Source of the DNA: a virus | Direction: 5' to 3' (one strand) | DNA length: 40,733 bases | Virus record (IMG/VR): IMGVR_UViG_3300042923_000235 | Location: 1 to 40,733 of that record | Part shown: one piece after another, positions 15,886 to 24,229 of the stretch | How the letters are laid out: each line of letters starts with the position of its first letter | Position numbering within the stretch: position 1 is the stretch's first letter | Notes under the pieces: generated by a model | What the model saw: the letters and a program-made list of their open reading frames with translations, nothing else | Told to the model about the DNA's origin: nothing | Databases searched by the model: none | Made by a program: the position numbers and the translations under genes

Positions 15886-17520
15886 ATGGGCATGTATCTA
15901 CCGGAACTCACTCCGTCAAATGAGCTGGCTATTAAGAAGCTCACACAGTACAACGAAGAAAAGCTCGACCCAATGCCTTTCTTCAACCGCTATGCCGCAG
16001 CCTTCGGCCGGTCGCTGGAGGATGACCCGCGTTATTCGGAGCCGCTGTATTGGGACTTCGAAGACTACGACTACTTGCACGATACCAGTCGTCTTAAGCC
16101 AATCTATCTGAATGAGTTCGACTTCAACATTCAGGAAGATCGCGAAGCCATCGAGCGTCTGACTCGTATGGAGTTCAACGGCAACTCGTTCGAGACCGTG
16201 GCCAGCTGTAATCCGGCCTGTGGTCACTATCGGGGTAACTATCGCCTGAAGCAGGGTAAGGCCTGTCCTAAGTGCGGAGAGGTCCCAGAACTGTTCCTAG
16301 ACCGCGGTGAAGACACTCGTCTGTGGTTGAAGCTGCCAGAAGGCGTCAATGGGTTTGTTAACTTGGGTTTCTTCTCGACCTTCTTTAACAAAGTCGGCAT
16401 CGGCAGTCCGAAGGTCTGCGTACCAAGGTACTTCATTGACCCGACGTATCGCGGACAGATCAACAAGCAAAAGAACACTACGGTCAACCTGATCCGGAAC
16501 ATGCTCGACGAGCTACAGATCAGCGAAGTCAACATGAACACCTTCCAGGAACGATGCGATGACATTATGCATTGGATGCTGGTAGGCAATGGCAAACGTC
16601 ATTGCACGACCTCTCACGAGGGCGTAGTGTTGATGGAAGTGTACCAGAAGAACAAGCACATCGCGTTCTCCAAGTACATGAAAGTACCGAACCGCTATGC
16701 AACGATCCTGGAGAAGACGGGCAAGGATACTTACGCCTATCCTCACCAACCGGTCACTGCACAGCTGTACACTGCGATCGCTGATACCAAGCGTTCCAAC
16801 TCCGTGGTTAAACTGAGCGCCGCTGATAAGCGCCGTAACGTGGACATCGTGGGTAAGAACCTGGTTAAGCTGGCTGACCAATACCGTAAGGTGAACAACC
16901 CGAAAGCGTTGTTTGGTAAACCGGCTATCAACCGTAAACACGTGGCCTCTGGTGCAGTACCGTTCACTGGCCGCTCGGTTGTAACCTCGGTAACCGGTAT
17001 CCTCAACCCGGACGAGTGGATGGTGCCGTGGAAGATGTGTCTGGCTATTCTGGACTATCACATCACGGGCTTCCTGTATCGTCGTGGTCATACTCCGTAT
17101 CAAGCCATTCAGCGAATCAGTCGAGCTGCTTATTGGATCGACCCGCTGATTGATGAATTCTTCCGCGACATGGAAGATAACAACAAGGCTATCATACAGA
17201 GTGGACGTAACCCGTCGATTGAGTTCCTCAGTCTGCGCAGTGCGTTCCTCCGAGTGAACCGCGATCTCCGAGACGAAAGTATTCGGGTACCGATCCTCGC
17301 AGTTAGCGAATCGAACACCGACTTTGACGGCGACAACCACTACATCGTCCTTATGGCCGATAACGAGTCGAAAGCAAAAGCTTACGGCGCGTGGGGTCAC
17401 CACCAAACGTTGGACCGCAACATTCCGTTTACAGTGGGTGACTACGCTGGGCAAGCGGCGACTAACCTCATGAACCTTAACACGCTCATGGCGCAAACGC
17501 CGATTCTTGATGTAGCCTAA
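15886..17520 (+). CDS. Non-virion RNA polymerase, beta' N-terminal subunit
   Basis: 544 aa from ATG 15886 (GGAG 6 nt upstream). DFDGD at 479-483, within NTDFDGDNH, is the Mg-binding catalytic motif of multisubunit RNAP beta' (NADFDGD), with Ala to Thr. Cys108, 112, 127 and 130 form a likely zinc ribbon, as in the beta' N-terminus. The segment around 345-400 (INRKHVASGAVPFTGRSVVT) resembles the beta' rudder/catalytic loop region. This matches phiKZ gp55, which is directly downstream of the shell gene. It works with the beta C and beta' C subunits at 27672-31843 and a beta N subunit outside the window, transcribing phage middle/late genes in the nucleus. Confidence 0.9.
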   Translation: MGMYLPELTPSNELAIKKLTQYNEEKLDPMPFFNRYAAAFGRSLEDDPRYSEPLYWDFEDYDYLHDTSRLKPIYLNEFDFNIQEDREAIERLTRMEFNGNSFETVASCNPACGHYRGNYRLKQGKACPKCGEVPELFLDRGEDTRLWLKLPEGVNGFVNLGFFSTFFNKVGIGSPKVCVPRYFIDPTYRGQINKQKNTTVNLIRNMLDELQISEVNMNTFQERCDDIMHWMLVGNGKRHCTTSHEGVVLMEVYQKNKHIAFSKYMKVPNRYATILEKTGKDTYAYPHQPVTAQLYTAIADTKRSNSVVKLSAADKRRNVDIVGKNLVKLADQYRKVNNPKALFGKPAINRKHVASGAVPFTGRSVVTSVTGILNPDEWMVPWKMCLAILDYHITGFLYRRGHTPYQAIQRISRAAYWIDPLIDEFFRDMEDNNKAIIQSGRNPSIEFLSLRSAFLRVNRDLRDESIRVPILAVSESNTDFDGDNHYIVLMADNESKAKAYGAWGHHQTLDRNIPFTVGDYAGQAATNLMNLNTLMAQTPILDVA

Positions 17521-17542
17521 CCCAGGCTAAGAGGTAAACACG

Positions 17543-18184
17543 ATGAATAGTGCTCATGCATTCAGTTACGCGGTCTCGGGTAGTTATACCGAGAATCAGA
17601 TGCAGAAGTACGCCGAGTATGTGAACAACTCCACTCAGGCGTTTCAACAAGCCGGTGGTTGGTTGGCGCAGCAAGCTACAAACGCGTTGGAAGGGTTTAA
17701 CAACTACATGACATCGCGTGCATGGGAAATGGGTAAGCGACTGCTGGGCAAGTCGGACGGCGATTACGTCGGTCGGTTTGAAGTCGGTTATCTGGGTTCT
17801 GTAGCCGGTCTGCAAGGTGCACAAGGTTTCATGCGTGACTACATCATGGCGCATGAAGGTCTGCATCAGGATTACCTGGACGACAAGATCAGTGGTTATG
17901 ATGGCGTCTTCAGTCCGCTCAATACCGGTATCGGCGCTGAGAACATTTTCTGGCGTCGGGCAATGAACGGTTTGATGCACATGGAAACCAAAGACGACGT
18001 GACTCGGTTGAAGCACGCTCACTATCTGGAAAGTGCCGGTGGTGGGTTGTCATTCCGTGAACGTGTTGATGTGCAGAAAACCTGGGCTGCTGTGGGTTAT
18101 CATCGGACCAAAGGTCTGTTCGATATCACCAGTGAGACCAACAAGGCGTTGAAGGGTGCTCAGCCGCCCGCAGACGTCGAATAA
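17543..18184 (+). CDS. Hypothetical protein, 213 aa
   Basis: Unrecognised. It starts 22 nt after the beta' subunit stop with GAGG upstream. The N-terminal part is Ala/Gln/Asn-rich and helical (TQAFQQAGGWLAQQATNALEGF). The rest contains several His residues (HEGLHQDY, LKHAHYLES) but no metal-binding pattern I can name. A terminator follows. In phiKZ this position would be gp56, of unknown function to me. Confidence 0.7.
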   Translation: MNSAHAFSYAVSGSYTENQMQKYAEYVNNSTQAFQQAGGWLAQQATNALEGFNNYMTSRAWEMGKRLLGKSDGDYVGRFEVGYLGSVAGLQGAQGFMRDYIMAHEGLHQDYLDDKISGYDGVFSPLNTGIGAENIFWRRAMNGLMHMETKDDVTRLKHAHYLESAGGGLSFRERVDVQKTWAAVGYHRTKGLFDITSETNKALKGAQPPADVE

Positions 18185-18199
18185 AGCCGTTTAGATAAA

Positions 18200-18239
18200 C
18201 AGGAGGGGGTAACACCCTTCCTGCTTTATTTTTTTGCTA
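18200..18239 (+). terminator. Intrinsic terminator
   Basis: CAGGAGGGG (18200-18208) pairs with CCCTTCCTG (18215-18223) around GTAACA, then GCTTTATTTTTTTGCTA (18223-18239). That 17-mer recurs exactly at 35699-35715. Confidence 0.8.
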
Positions 18240-18306
18240 TACGCTATCTTACAGCGTTACCTGTAAGTTTATTCTTATAGAGGGCATTTCTATAAAGGAA
18301 AACGGT

Positions 18307-18714
18307 ATGAGTAGTTTTTGTGTAGGTACTATGTCCACACGCTCTGGCTGGGAGATCAAGTCTCCTCAAGAAGCCATGGCGCTGCATTTCATGTATTGGT
18401 TTACGTCCCGACGTGACCAAGGCAAGGTCATCGGCCAAGTTCCCAGTTTTTATTTTCTCTGGGCAGCCCATGGTACGACGCCAGAAACCATGGTTGATCG
18501 AACGCAACAAGAATTCGACGCCTACATGAAAGAACTGTTCCCACAGTCGGAAGTGTTGGTGCAGAAACAAACCGTAGCAAATGAAAAGAATAACTACCAT
18601 CTATTACTCTCAGCGCGAGCGATTGTAGATGGTGTGTCGTATGACCTGTCCGAAGTGGTATTGGTAACGGGCAGTCTCTATCAAGTATTAGACAAGGCGA
18701 GGTTGGGTAAATGA
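18307..18714 (+). CDS. Hypothetical protein, 135 aa
   Basis: Unrecognised. AAGGA precedes the ATG. It is a mixed protein with aromatic residues early (ALHFMYWFTSRR, SFYFLWAAHG). The stop overlaps the next start by 4 nt (ATGA), so it forms a coupled pair with the gene 18711-19520. It starts a five-gene operon reaching to about 21699. Confidence 0.65.
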   Translation: MSSFCVGTMSTRSGWEIKSPQEAMALHFMYWFTSRRDQGKVIGQVPSFYFLWAAHGTTPETMVDRTQQEFDAYMKELFPQSEVLVQKQTVANEKNNYHLLLSARAIVDGVSYDLSEVVLVTGSLYQVLDKARLGK

Positions 18715-19520
18715 GTCAGATGACCAAGCAGGACCGCGAAGATATTCTCAAGGAAGACTTTGCCTTTCTGGAGAACGTGAAAGTACAGGACATCAACGGC
18801 AAGTTGATGATGAGCGACGGCGAGCTGCCTTTCAGCGTCTCTACCGTGATGTATGAGAAGGATTTCGTACGCGACTGGCTGATGCCCTTCGCCATCGGTA
18901 ACGACCTCGGCAAGAACTACTTCAAGGTCAACGAGTGGTTCCAGATCAGCGCCAACGGCACCCGTGCAGTAATGGTGGTCGACGACAACTACAAGCCGGT
19001 TCTGATCGTTGCCCCGATGATCAACCATGGTCTGACTCAGAAAGAGTATCAGATGATGGAACAGGCCAGCCGGATGATTCACAGTCACAGCGCTGACACC
19101 ATGAAGAAGCACGATCCCAACGCCAACCTCGGCCTGGCTCGTGCACTGACCAAGGCGTTGGACGGTAAGAAGCGCACCACGCTGACTGAAATGATCGCGC
19201 CTGAGTTCTACGTCAAGCACGGTGTTATCCCTGAAGTAGAGAAACAGATCTACTACATCAAGGACTACCTGAACAACAACGAGCGTGACATCAAAGAGAT
19301 CAACGCTATCCGGCCTATTCTCTATGCAAACTATCGCAAAGAGCCGGTGACGCAGGAACAAGTCAGCCAGGTCAATCGCCTGATGACTGGTAATACCGAG
19401 TTCCAGTTCAACGAAGAGTCCATCAAGGGCCACAAGGAAGGTTACGAGCGTATCCTGGGCACAGGCAAGAGTAACATTTCTGGCACCCGGGAAAAGCCGA
19501 CCGACCCGCTGGAGTGCTAA
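18711..19520 (+). CDS. Hypothetical protein, 269 aa
   Basis: Unrecognised. It is soluble and helical, with strong C-ending codon bias, suggesting good expression. No catalytic motif is evident. It is coupled to the gene upstream (ATGA overlap) and lies 21 nt before the SbcD-like gene. Its context suggests a DNA-metabolism or nucleus-associated protein, which is inference. Confidence 0.7.
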   Translation: MSQMTKQDREDILKEDFAFLENVKVQDINGKLMMSDGELPFSVSTVMYEKDFVRDWLMPFAIGNDLGKNYFKVNEWFQISANGTRAVMVVDDNYKPVLIVAPMINHGLTQKEYQMMEQASRMIHSHSADTMKKHDPNANLGLARALTKALDGKKRTTLTEMIAPEFYVKHGVIPEVEKQIYYIKDYLNNNERDIKEINAIRPILYANYRKEPVTQEQVSQVNRLMTGNTEFQFNEESIKGHKEGYERILGTGKSNISGTREKPTDPLEC

Positions 19521-19541
19521 CTATCATTAGGGGATTTATAA

Positions 19542-20663
19542 GTGCGTTTTCTCTGGAGCTCTGATCAACACACGCTACACCAAACAACACCCACGCCACA
19601 TATCCTTTCTAACCTGAGCCGTTTCCTATTAAAAGAAAACGATCTGGCTAAAGTGGATATGGTGGCGTTCGGTGGTGATTTCATGGAACGCATGGTTGAG
19701 TCCCCTAACGAAGACATGTTCAAGGTCAAGGACTGGGGGCGCGACTTTCTGCACTCAGCCCATGACCTCAATGCCGACCTTATCGTCATCTGGCTGGCGG
19801 GCACAGAGTCCCACGACAGTAAACAACCCCGACACTTTGTAAACCTCGCACCCCGAGGCATGGATGTCCGGTACATTGATACACTGTCGATTGAGGTGTT
19901 CCCGCAGTTAGACGATCTGTCCATTATGTTTGTTCCAGACAACATGGGCAAGATGACACCGGATGAGATCTGGGAGCGCGCACTCCAGGTCTTGAAAGCT
20001 AACGAAATGGATAAGGTCGACTTGATCTTCTTCCACGGCGGCTTTACCTTTCAACTGCACGCAATGGCTCAGAAGAATGCACACCTGCTGGAACGTTGGG
20101 AAACCATCGTCAGGTACGCTATCTTTGCAGGTCATATACACAAGCCAGTGCAGAAGGGGAAGCTTTACACCTCTGGTTCGTTTGACCGTACCGCTCACGG
20201 TGAGGAGCATCCCAAGGGCGGTTACGTTGTCGACCTGGATAAGAAGAAGAACTACTTCAACCCAGTGTTCTGGGAGAACAAGAACGCCCTGCCGTACCTC
20301 ACCATGGATGTACCGTCTGATATCACGCCTGAAAAGCTGATCACAGAATTCCACACCTTCATTGCAGCCCGTAAGCTCCCACCTTTCTCGCAGTTGCGTA
20401 TCCGAGGTGGTAAAGCTGAGATCGTTAACCCGATCGTGGAAGTAATGAAGAAAGACTACCCCATGTTTGGGATCAAGGCTGAGAACGAAGTCGATAAAAG
20501 CGTCAGTGTTGACGAGACGTTGTTTGATGCTAAGGTCTACGAAGGGGTTTCATTAACGAAAGAGAACTTAAACGATTCTCTCATGCCAGAAGTTGCTCCC
20601 AGGTTCTTGGAACTGGGGATTGACCTGGAAGAGGCGTTTGAGGTGTTGGAGGAGTTCAAATGA
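19542..20663 (+). CDS. SbcD/Mre11-like metallophosphoesterase (DNA exonuclease subunit)
   Basis: 373 aa, GTG start at 19542. Calcineurin-type phosphoesterase motifs appear in order: D8 and H10 in SSDQH, D46 in GGD, a modified GNHD motif at 87-92 (GTESHD), H165 in FFHGG, and H198/H200 in AGHIHKP. These are the di-metal ligands of SbcD/Mre11 nucleases, which trim DNA ends and hairpins. The Asn of the third motif is not in its usual place, so one metal site or the catalytic His context may differ. The C-terminal part (about 265-373) would be the capping or partner-binding region. An SbcC-like ATPase is not in the window. The stop overlaps the next gene by 4 nt. Confidence 0.8.
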   Translation: MRFLWSSDQHTLHQTTPTPHILSNLSRFLLKENDLAKVDMVAFGGDFMERMVESPNEDMFKVKDWGRDFLHSAHDLNADLIVIWLAGTESHDSKQPRHFVNLAPRGMDVRYIDTLSIEVFPQLDDLSIMFVPDNMGKMTPDEIWERALQVLKANEMDKVDLIFFHGGFTFQLHAMAQKNAHLLERWETIVRYAIFAGHIHKPVQKGKLYTSGSFDRTAHGEEHPKGGYVVDLDKKKNYFNPVFWENKNALPYLTMDVPSDITPEKLITEFHTFIAARKLPPFSQLRIRGGKAEIVNPIVEVMKKDYPMFGIKAENEVDKSVSVDETLFDAKVYEGVSLTKENLNDSLMPEVAPRFLELGIDLEEAFEVLEEFK

Positions 20664-21454
20664 GAGCACTGGGTGCGTTAGGCATGTCGGTGGGAACTTC
20701 ACTGGCATTAGAACTTGGCGGGGATGCAGTCCGATCGGCGGATACCCTGCTGTTTAATCTCAGGACTTTGATCCGTAACGCTCAGGCAGCTTACGAGAAG
20801 GATGATGCAGGAGCTGACGACGTCAAGCAACTGGTCAAGGATGTTGAAGAGGATTTGGTTAAGTTAGGCCAGTATCTGGAACAGCTGCGTAAAGGCAAGC
20901 CTATTCAGATGGTGGTCTACTACCCGTCTTACCGCGGTCTGAAAAGCAAGTACAAACACGCTGACCTGACCGACTTCATCAACAACGGTACTGAGAAACA
21001 GAAGAAGTTTGCCAAGTTGACTAAAGACGTGGCAGAAGGGCTAATGGAGAAACATTCCAAGATCCTCGTGAGCACAGATATCGGCATGCCTGATTTTAAG
21101 GGGAATGGCGTTGTCATGACTCACCACGTAGTCGACCTGGCAGATGCACGCGGTATTGGTCGCCTCTTTCTTCTGGAATCTTACACGGGGGTATTAAAAC
21201 CTTTCACGACTTGGTACACCAAACTGACTGGCGGGGAAGAACTGCACTACATGCCGTTTAACCACCTCACCATTCAGATCTTCGGCGATCGCTCTACCAA
21301 CTTTAAATCGTCTTCCAAGGCGATCAAGGATCTGGTGAAGAAGCTTGCCCTGGACAGTAACTGGACGTCAGCCACGTCTATGAGTCGTGTAAGAAACAGT
21401 ATCGCTGGAATGGACAATCCCGTTGACAAAGCCGGACTCTTGATGATGTTGTAA
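20660..21454 (+). CDS. Hypothetical protein, 264 aa
   Basis: Unrecognised. It starts inside the stop of the SbcD-like gene (ATGA). Residues 1-100 are helical with a coiled-coil-like stretch (VKQLVKDVEEDLVKLGQYLEQL). The remainder is mixed alpha/beta. Coupling to the nuclease gene suggests joint use in DNA processing, but this is only context. Confidence 0.7.
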   Translation: MRALGALGMSVGTSLALELGGDAVRSADTLLFNLRTLIRNAQAAYEKDDAGADDVKQLVKDVEEDLVKLGQYLEQLRKGKPIQMVVYYPSYRGLKSKYKHADLTDFINNGTEKQKKFAKLTKDVAEGLMEKHSKILVSTDIGMPDFKGNGVVMTHHVVDLADARGIGRLFLLESYTGVLKPFTTWYTKLTGGEELHYMPFNHLTIQIFGDRSTNFKSSSKAIKDLVKKLALDSNWTSATSMSRVRNSIAGMDNPVDKAGLLMML

Positions 21455-21465
21455 GGGAACAGACC

Positions 21466-21699
21466 ATGCTCGAGAACACTATTCGCGATTTGACATCTGA
21501 AGTGGATAATCGCATCAGCAGTGCGCAATGTCATGATGTTGATACGGGGCCTTTGGAGGAAGCACTGAAAATGCTGCACCTGATCCCTGAACTGTTTGAA
21601 AAGATCAAGCATGGTGAGCCGGGACATGAAGCGTGGCTTAAGGAAGCTATCGAATGTCATTTCCTCGGTAAACCCATGCCGGAGTACGTCGCCAAGTAA
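21466..21699 (+). CDS. Hypothetical acidic protein, 77 aa
   Basis: Unrecognised small helical, acidic protein (DLTSEVDNRISSAQ; EALKMLHLIPELFEKIKHGEPG). AGGGA lies upstream of the ATG, 11 nt after the previous stop. It ends the operon begun at 18307. No terminator hairpin is obvious in the 80 nt before the next gene. Confidence 0.6.
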   Translation: MLENTIRDLTSEVDNRISSAQCHDVDTGPLEEALKMLHLIPELFEKIKHGEPGHEAWLKEAIECHFLGKPMPEYVAK

Positions 21700-21779
21700 C
21701 TCGTTTAATACCACTGAGTCGCCATTCATATAGACTCAAATCACCAATTTCCCAGTTTGAATAAAAAGGTAGAATCTCT

Positions 21780-22484
21780 ATGCAACCACAACGCAACGGC
21801 GCGCCCTCCGGTCAGAAGCGCAAGAAGACGTTCCTGAACGATTACCGTCAGGCACACCCATCCACGGATGGTCCGATCAACGGTGGTAAGTACCCTGCTC
21901 AGCTGATGTTCGAGCAGAAGATCACCGGGCAGATCGTGTTGAAGATCAACGACGGCGTGTTCTCCGAAGGCAAGTCGACTCACAAAGAAGTCGAGCTCGA
22001 TGCCTACGATCGCGGCCTGCTGTTCGAAGCCCTGAAAGACGCGGCTGATATCGCTGGTAACCCGAACTTCAAAGCGGCCAAGGTTGTACCGGCTCGTCAC
22101 CAGTTCGTGTTTCAGGGCGGTTCGGGCCGTATGTCCGAGAAGCCAGTGGTGCAGTGCAACTTCACCATCACCCGTGAAGACAACGGCGAGATCACCCTGG
22201 GTTACAGCAAGGGCGACTACAAGGCGCTGATCCGCTTCAAGGGTCCTCGCAGCATGAGCGTCATGACCCGTACTCCAACCGGTGAAGTGGTTGAAGACAA
22301 AGGCATCATGTCCCGCTGGGCTGTGCGCCACTGGTGTGGCTTCATGAAGCCGGTGCTGGAACGTATGGAACTGGAAGGCTGGGAACCACCGAAGCCTAAA
22401 GGTGACGCCGCTCCACGCAACAATGATTACAACAGCTCCAACGATTCGAGCAGCTCGACTGACTCCTTCGACGACGACTTCTAA
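21780..22484 (+). CDS. Probable single-stranded DNA-binding protein
   Basis: 234 aa. The C-terminus (about 212-234) is a disordered Asn/Ser/Asp tail ending DSFDDDF, the hallmark of bacterial and phage SSBs, whose acidic tip docks replication partners. The core (about 35-190) is beta-rich with alternating basic and aromatic residues (HQFVFQGGSGR, GYSKGDYKALIRFKG), compatible with an OB-like fold, and the N-terminus is basic and Gln/Arg/Lys-rich. Codon bias is very strong, fitting a protein needed in bulk. It has its own terminator. The usual SSB sequence motifs are not visible, so the call rests on tail, size and expression. It could instead be another acidic-tailed nucleoid protein. Confidence 0.6.
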   Translation: MQPQRNGAPSGQKRKKTFLNDYRQAHPSTDGPINGGKYPAQLMFEQKITGQIVLKINDGVFSEGKSTHKEVELDAYDRGLLFEALKDAADIAGNPNFKAAKVVPARHQFVFQGGSGRMSEKPVVQCNFTITREDNGEITLGYSKGDYKALIRFKGPRSMSVMTRTPTGEVVEDKGIMSRWAVRHWCGFMKPVLERMELEGWEPPKPKGDAAPRNNDYNSSNDSSSSTDSFDDDF

Positions 22485-22501
22485 TCGTCCAAATGCTGAT
22501 A

Positions 22502-22558
22502 AGAGCGGAGGGTAATCCTCCGTTCTGCTTAACCCTATGGCTGCTAATTGTTTTTTTT
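22502..22558 (+). terminator. Hairpin and downstream T-run after SSB-like gene
   Basis: A 10-bp stem (22502-22511 with 22517-22526) with loop GTAAT. An 8-T run follows 24 nt later in GGCTGCTAATTGTTTTTTTT, resembling the post-hairpin sequence after phuZ. Confidence 0.6.
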
Positions 22559-22581
22559 AAGTAATTTCTCTATAGGCAAAA

Positions 22582-22600
22582 AGATTTAAAACCTACATTA
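22582..22600 (+). promoter_or_regulatory. Phage promoter-like motif upstream of gp68-like gene
   Basis: AGATTTAAAACCTACATTA, the shared motif with core CCTACATTA, ending 38 bp before the ATG at 22639. Confidence 0.55.
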
Positions 22601-22638
22601 TTCCCTGGTAGACGACATTACTGTTTGGAGTTAGTAAC

Positions 22639-24198
22639 ATGCTTGAGCTTGCGATACGCCGAACCTCCAGCAAGAAGTTCGAAGGGATTCTGATTACGTT
22701 CAACGATCAGATTATTAAGTTCAACGGCGAAGCGGCCATTAAACTGGAACGCACGATCAAGGATCGCAGCGAAGCCACCTACAACCTGTTCGATTGCTTC
22801 AATGATTACATTGAAGGCACCATGGACCACGATCAGCAGAAGTATCTGTTCGATCTGTACAACAAAGCTTACACCATTGTTGAGAGCGGTAAGTTCCAGG
22901 ATTACAACGACGACCTGGCCCAAATCAAACCCATCACTGATGAGATCCTCGACTTCATCAACGTGCCGAAGTACTGCTCGTTCATCCATTACTCCAAGTA
23001 CATGAAGATCCCCAAAGATCTGAGTGAAGCAGCGAGCAAGGGTGACTATCCAGAACAAACCACCATCCGTGACCACGACTACGTCGAGCAGGTTAAGTTG
23101 GCGTTTGTGGCACGGACTATCTATCCAATCGTCTTCGGTCTGCAAGCACGATTCGAAGTGTTCATGGGCAGTGGTGGTTTCAGCGATCTGGCCTGCGGTA
23201 ACCTGATCAAGGATAACCCGTGGATCACACAACTGCCGGGTTGGCACAAACTGACCGGTTACGTCAAGTTCGCGTTTGACAAGCGTGGTATTCCTACCCA
23301 GCCTGACAGTGTCACCAGTGTTGAGAACTTTGTTGATAAAGTACTTTTTAACACGGTGTTCAATCGTCTATGCTGTGCGGCTATTCCGGAAACGGAAGAA
23401 GGCAAGAACATTGCCACTGCTATTAACGCCTCGGTTAAGCAGCACGAGTCGTTGGGTGGTAACTTCACGCAACGGGATTATCCAAGCGAGTCGGATGACG
23501 ACAAGCGCTCGATGCTGGACAAGCACCAGATCAGTGAGGAAGTGCGCTCGACAGATGACACCGTATCGGCTGAGTTCTTCAGCTTTACGTTGTTTGACGA
23601 AGAAGACAATCCTCGTTACAAAGATCGCTTCAAGTACACCTGTGCGGCATTGGGTGTGCAGAACGTTGAGCTGGTCGAGAAGATCTACGACAACCTGTCG
23701 CCACACTGGGACTTCGAGTTGGAAGATCACATCCTCAAGCTCCTGCAACTGACGTTTGCTTTTGAGGTGTCTCCATTTACCTTTGAAGCAGCCGGCTATG
23801 ATCAACTGATGGCAGCGATCTGCATTGCGCAGGTACGACTGCATGAGCAAGGTTACAAGTACTTGCCGTCGGTGATTGGTGCGATCAAGGATCCGAATGG
23901 TGAACTGTCGCTACCAGATGGATTCAACCTGAGCGAAGAAGATCGTCAGTTCATGTCGTCCATCTGTGAGATTCAAAACCGTAACAACGAAGGCCGCTCG
24001 TTTAACGAAGCAGTCGTCGCCGCCCAATCGTTCCTTGATAAGTTCGGTCGTGGCGTCTGGCAGTCCAATTTGGAATATGGGGTATTGGATACGCCAGAGA
24101 CTTATGCATTGGTGGGTCAGGGCAAACTCTTTGCTCTGGAAATCAGCATTGAAGTCAAGAACGAATTCATGGCGTTGAACCGTAAAGTAAACGCCTAA
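22639..24198 (+). CDS. Probable fifth subunit of the non-virion RNA polymerase (phiKZ gp68-like)
   Basis: 519 aa. No RNAP homology is visible, which is expected: phiKZ gp68 has no clear cellular homologue and has been reported as an essential nvRNAP subunit involved in promoter recognition. The call comes from position, between the beta' N gene and the beta C/beta' C genes, three genes before beta C, and from a length very near what I recall for gp68. The protein is acidic, soluble and largely helical, with a charged disordered stretch about 285-310 (RDYPSESDDDKRS). GGAG precedes the ATG, and the promoter motif lies just upstream. Confidence 0.55.
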   Translation: MLELAIRRTSSKKFEGILITFNDQIIKFNGEAAIKLERTIKDRSEATYNLFDCFNDYIEGTMDHDQQKYLFDLYNKAYTIVESGKFQDYNDDLAQIKPITDEILDFINVPKYCSFIHYSKYMKIPKDLSEAASKGDYPEQTTIRDHDYVEQVKLAFVARTIYPIVFGLQARFEVFMGSGGFSDLACGNLIKDNPWITQLPGWHKLTGYVKFAFDKRGIPTQPDSVTSVENFVDKVLFNTVFNRLCCAAIPETEEGKNIATAINASVKQHESLGGNFTQRDYPSESDDDKRSMLDKHQISEEVRSTDDTVSAEFFSFTLFDEEDNPRYKDRFKYTCAALGVQNVELVEKIYDNLSPHWDFELEDHILKLLQLTFAFEVSPFTFEAAGYDQLMAAICIAQVRLHEQGYKYLPSVIGAIKDPNGELSLPDGFNLSEEDRQFMSSICEIQNRNNEGRSFNEAVVAAQSFLDKFGRGVWQSNLEYGVLDTPETYALVGQGKLFALEISIEVKNEFMALNRKVNA

Positions 24199-24229
24199 GC
24201 AACTGAACTATCTTCGAGGTTAAAGCAAC

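Noticed and set aside
13737-15986. 749-aa minus-strand open frame opposite chmA
   Set aside because: The C-ending codons of chmA remove stops from the antisense frame. The product is Arg/Val/His-rich without domains.
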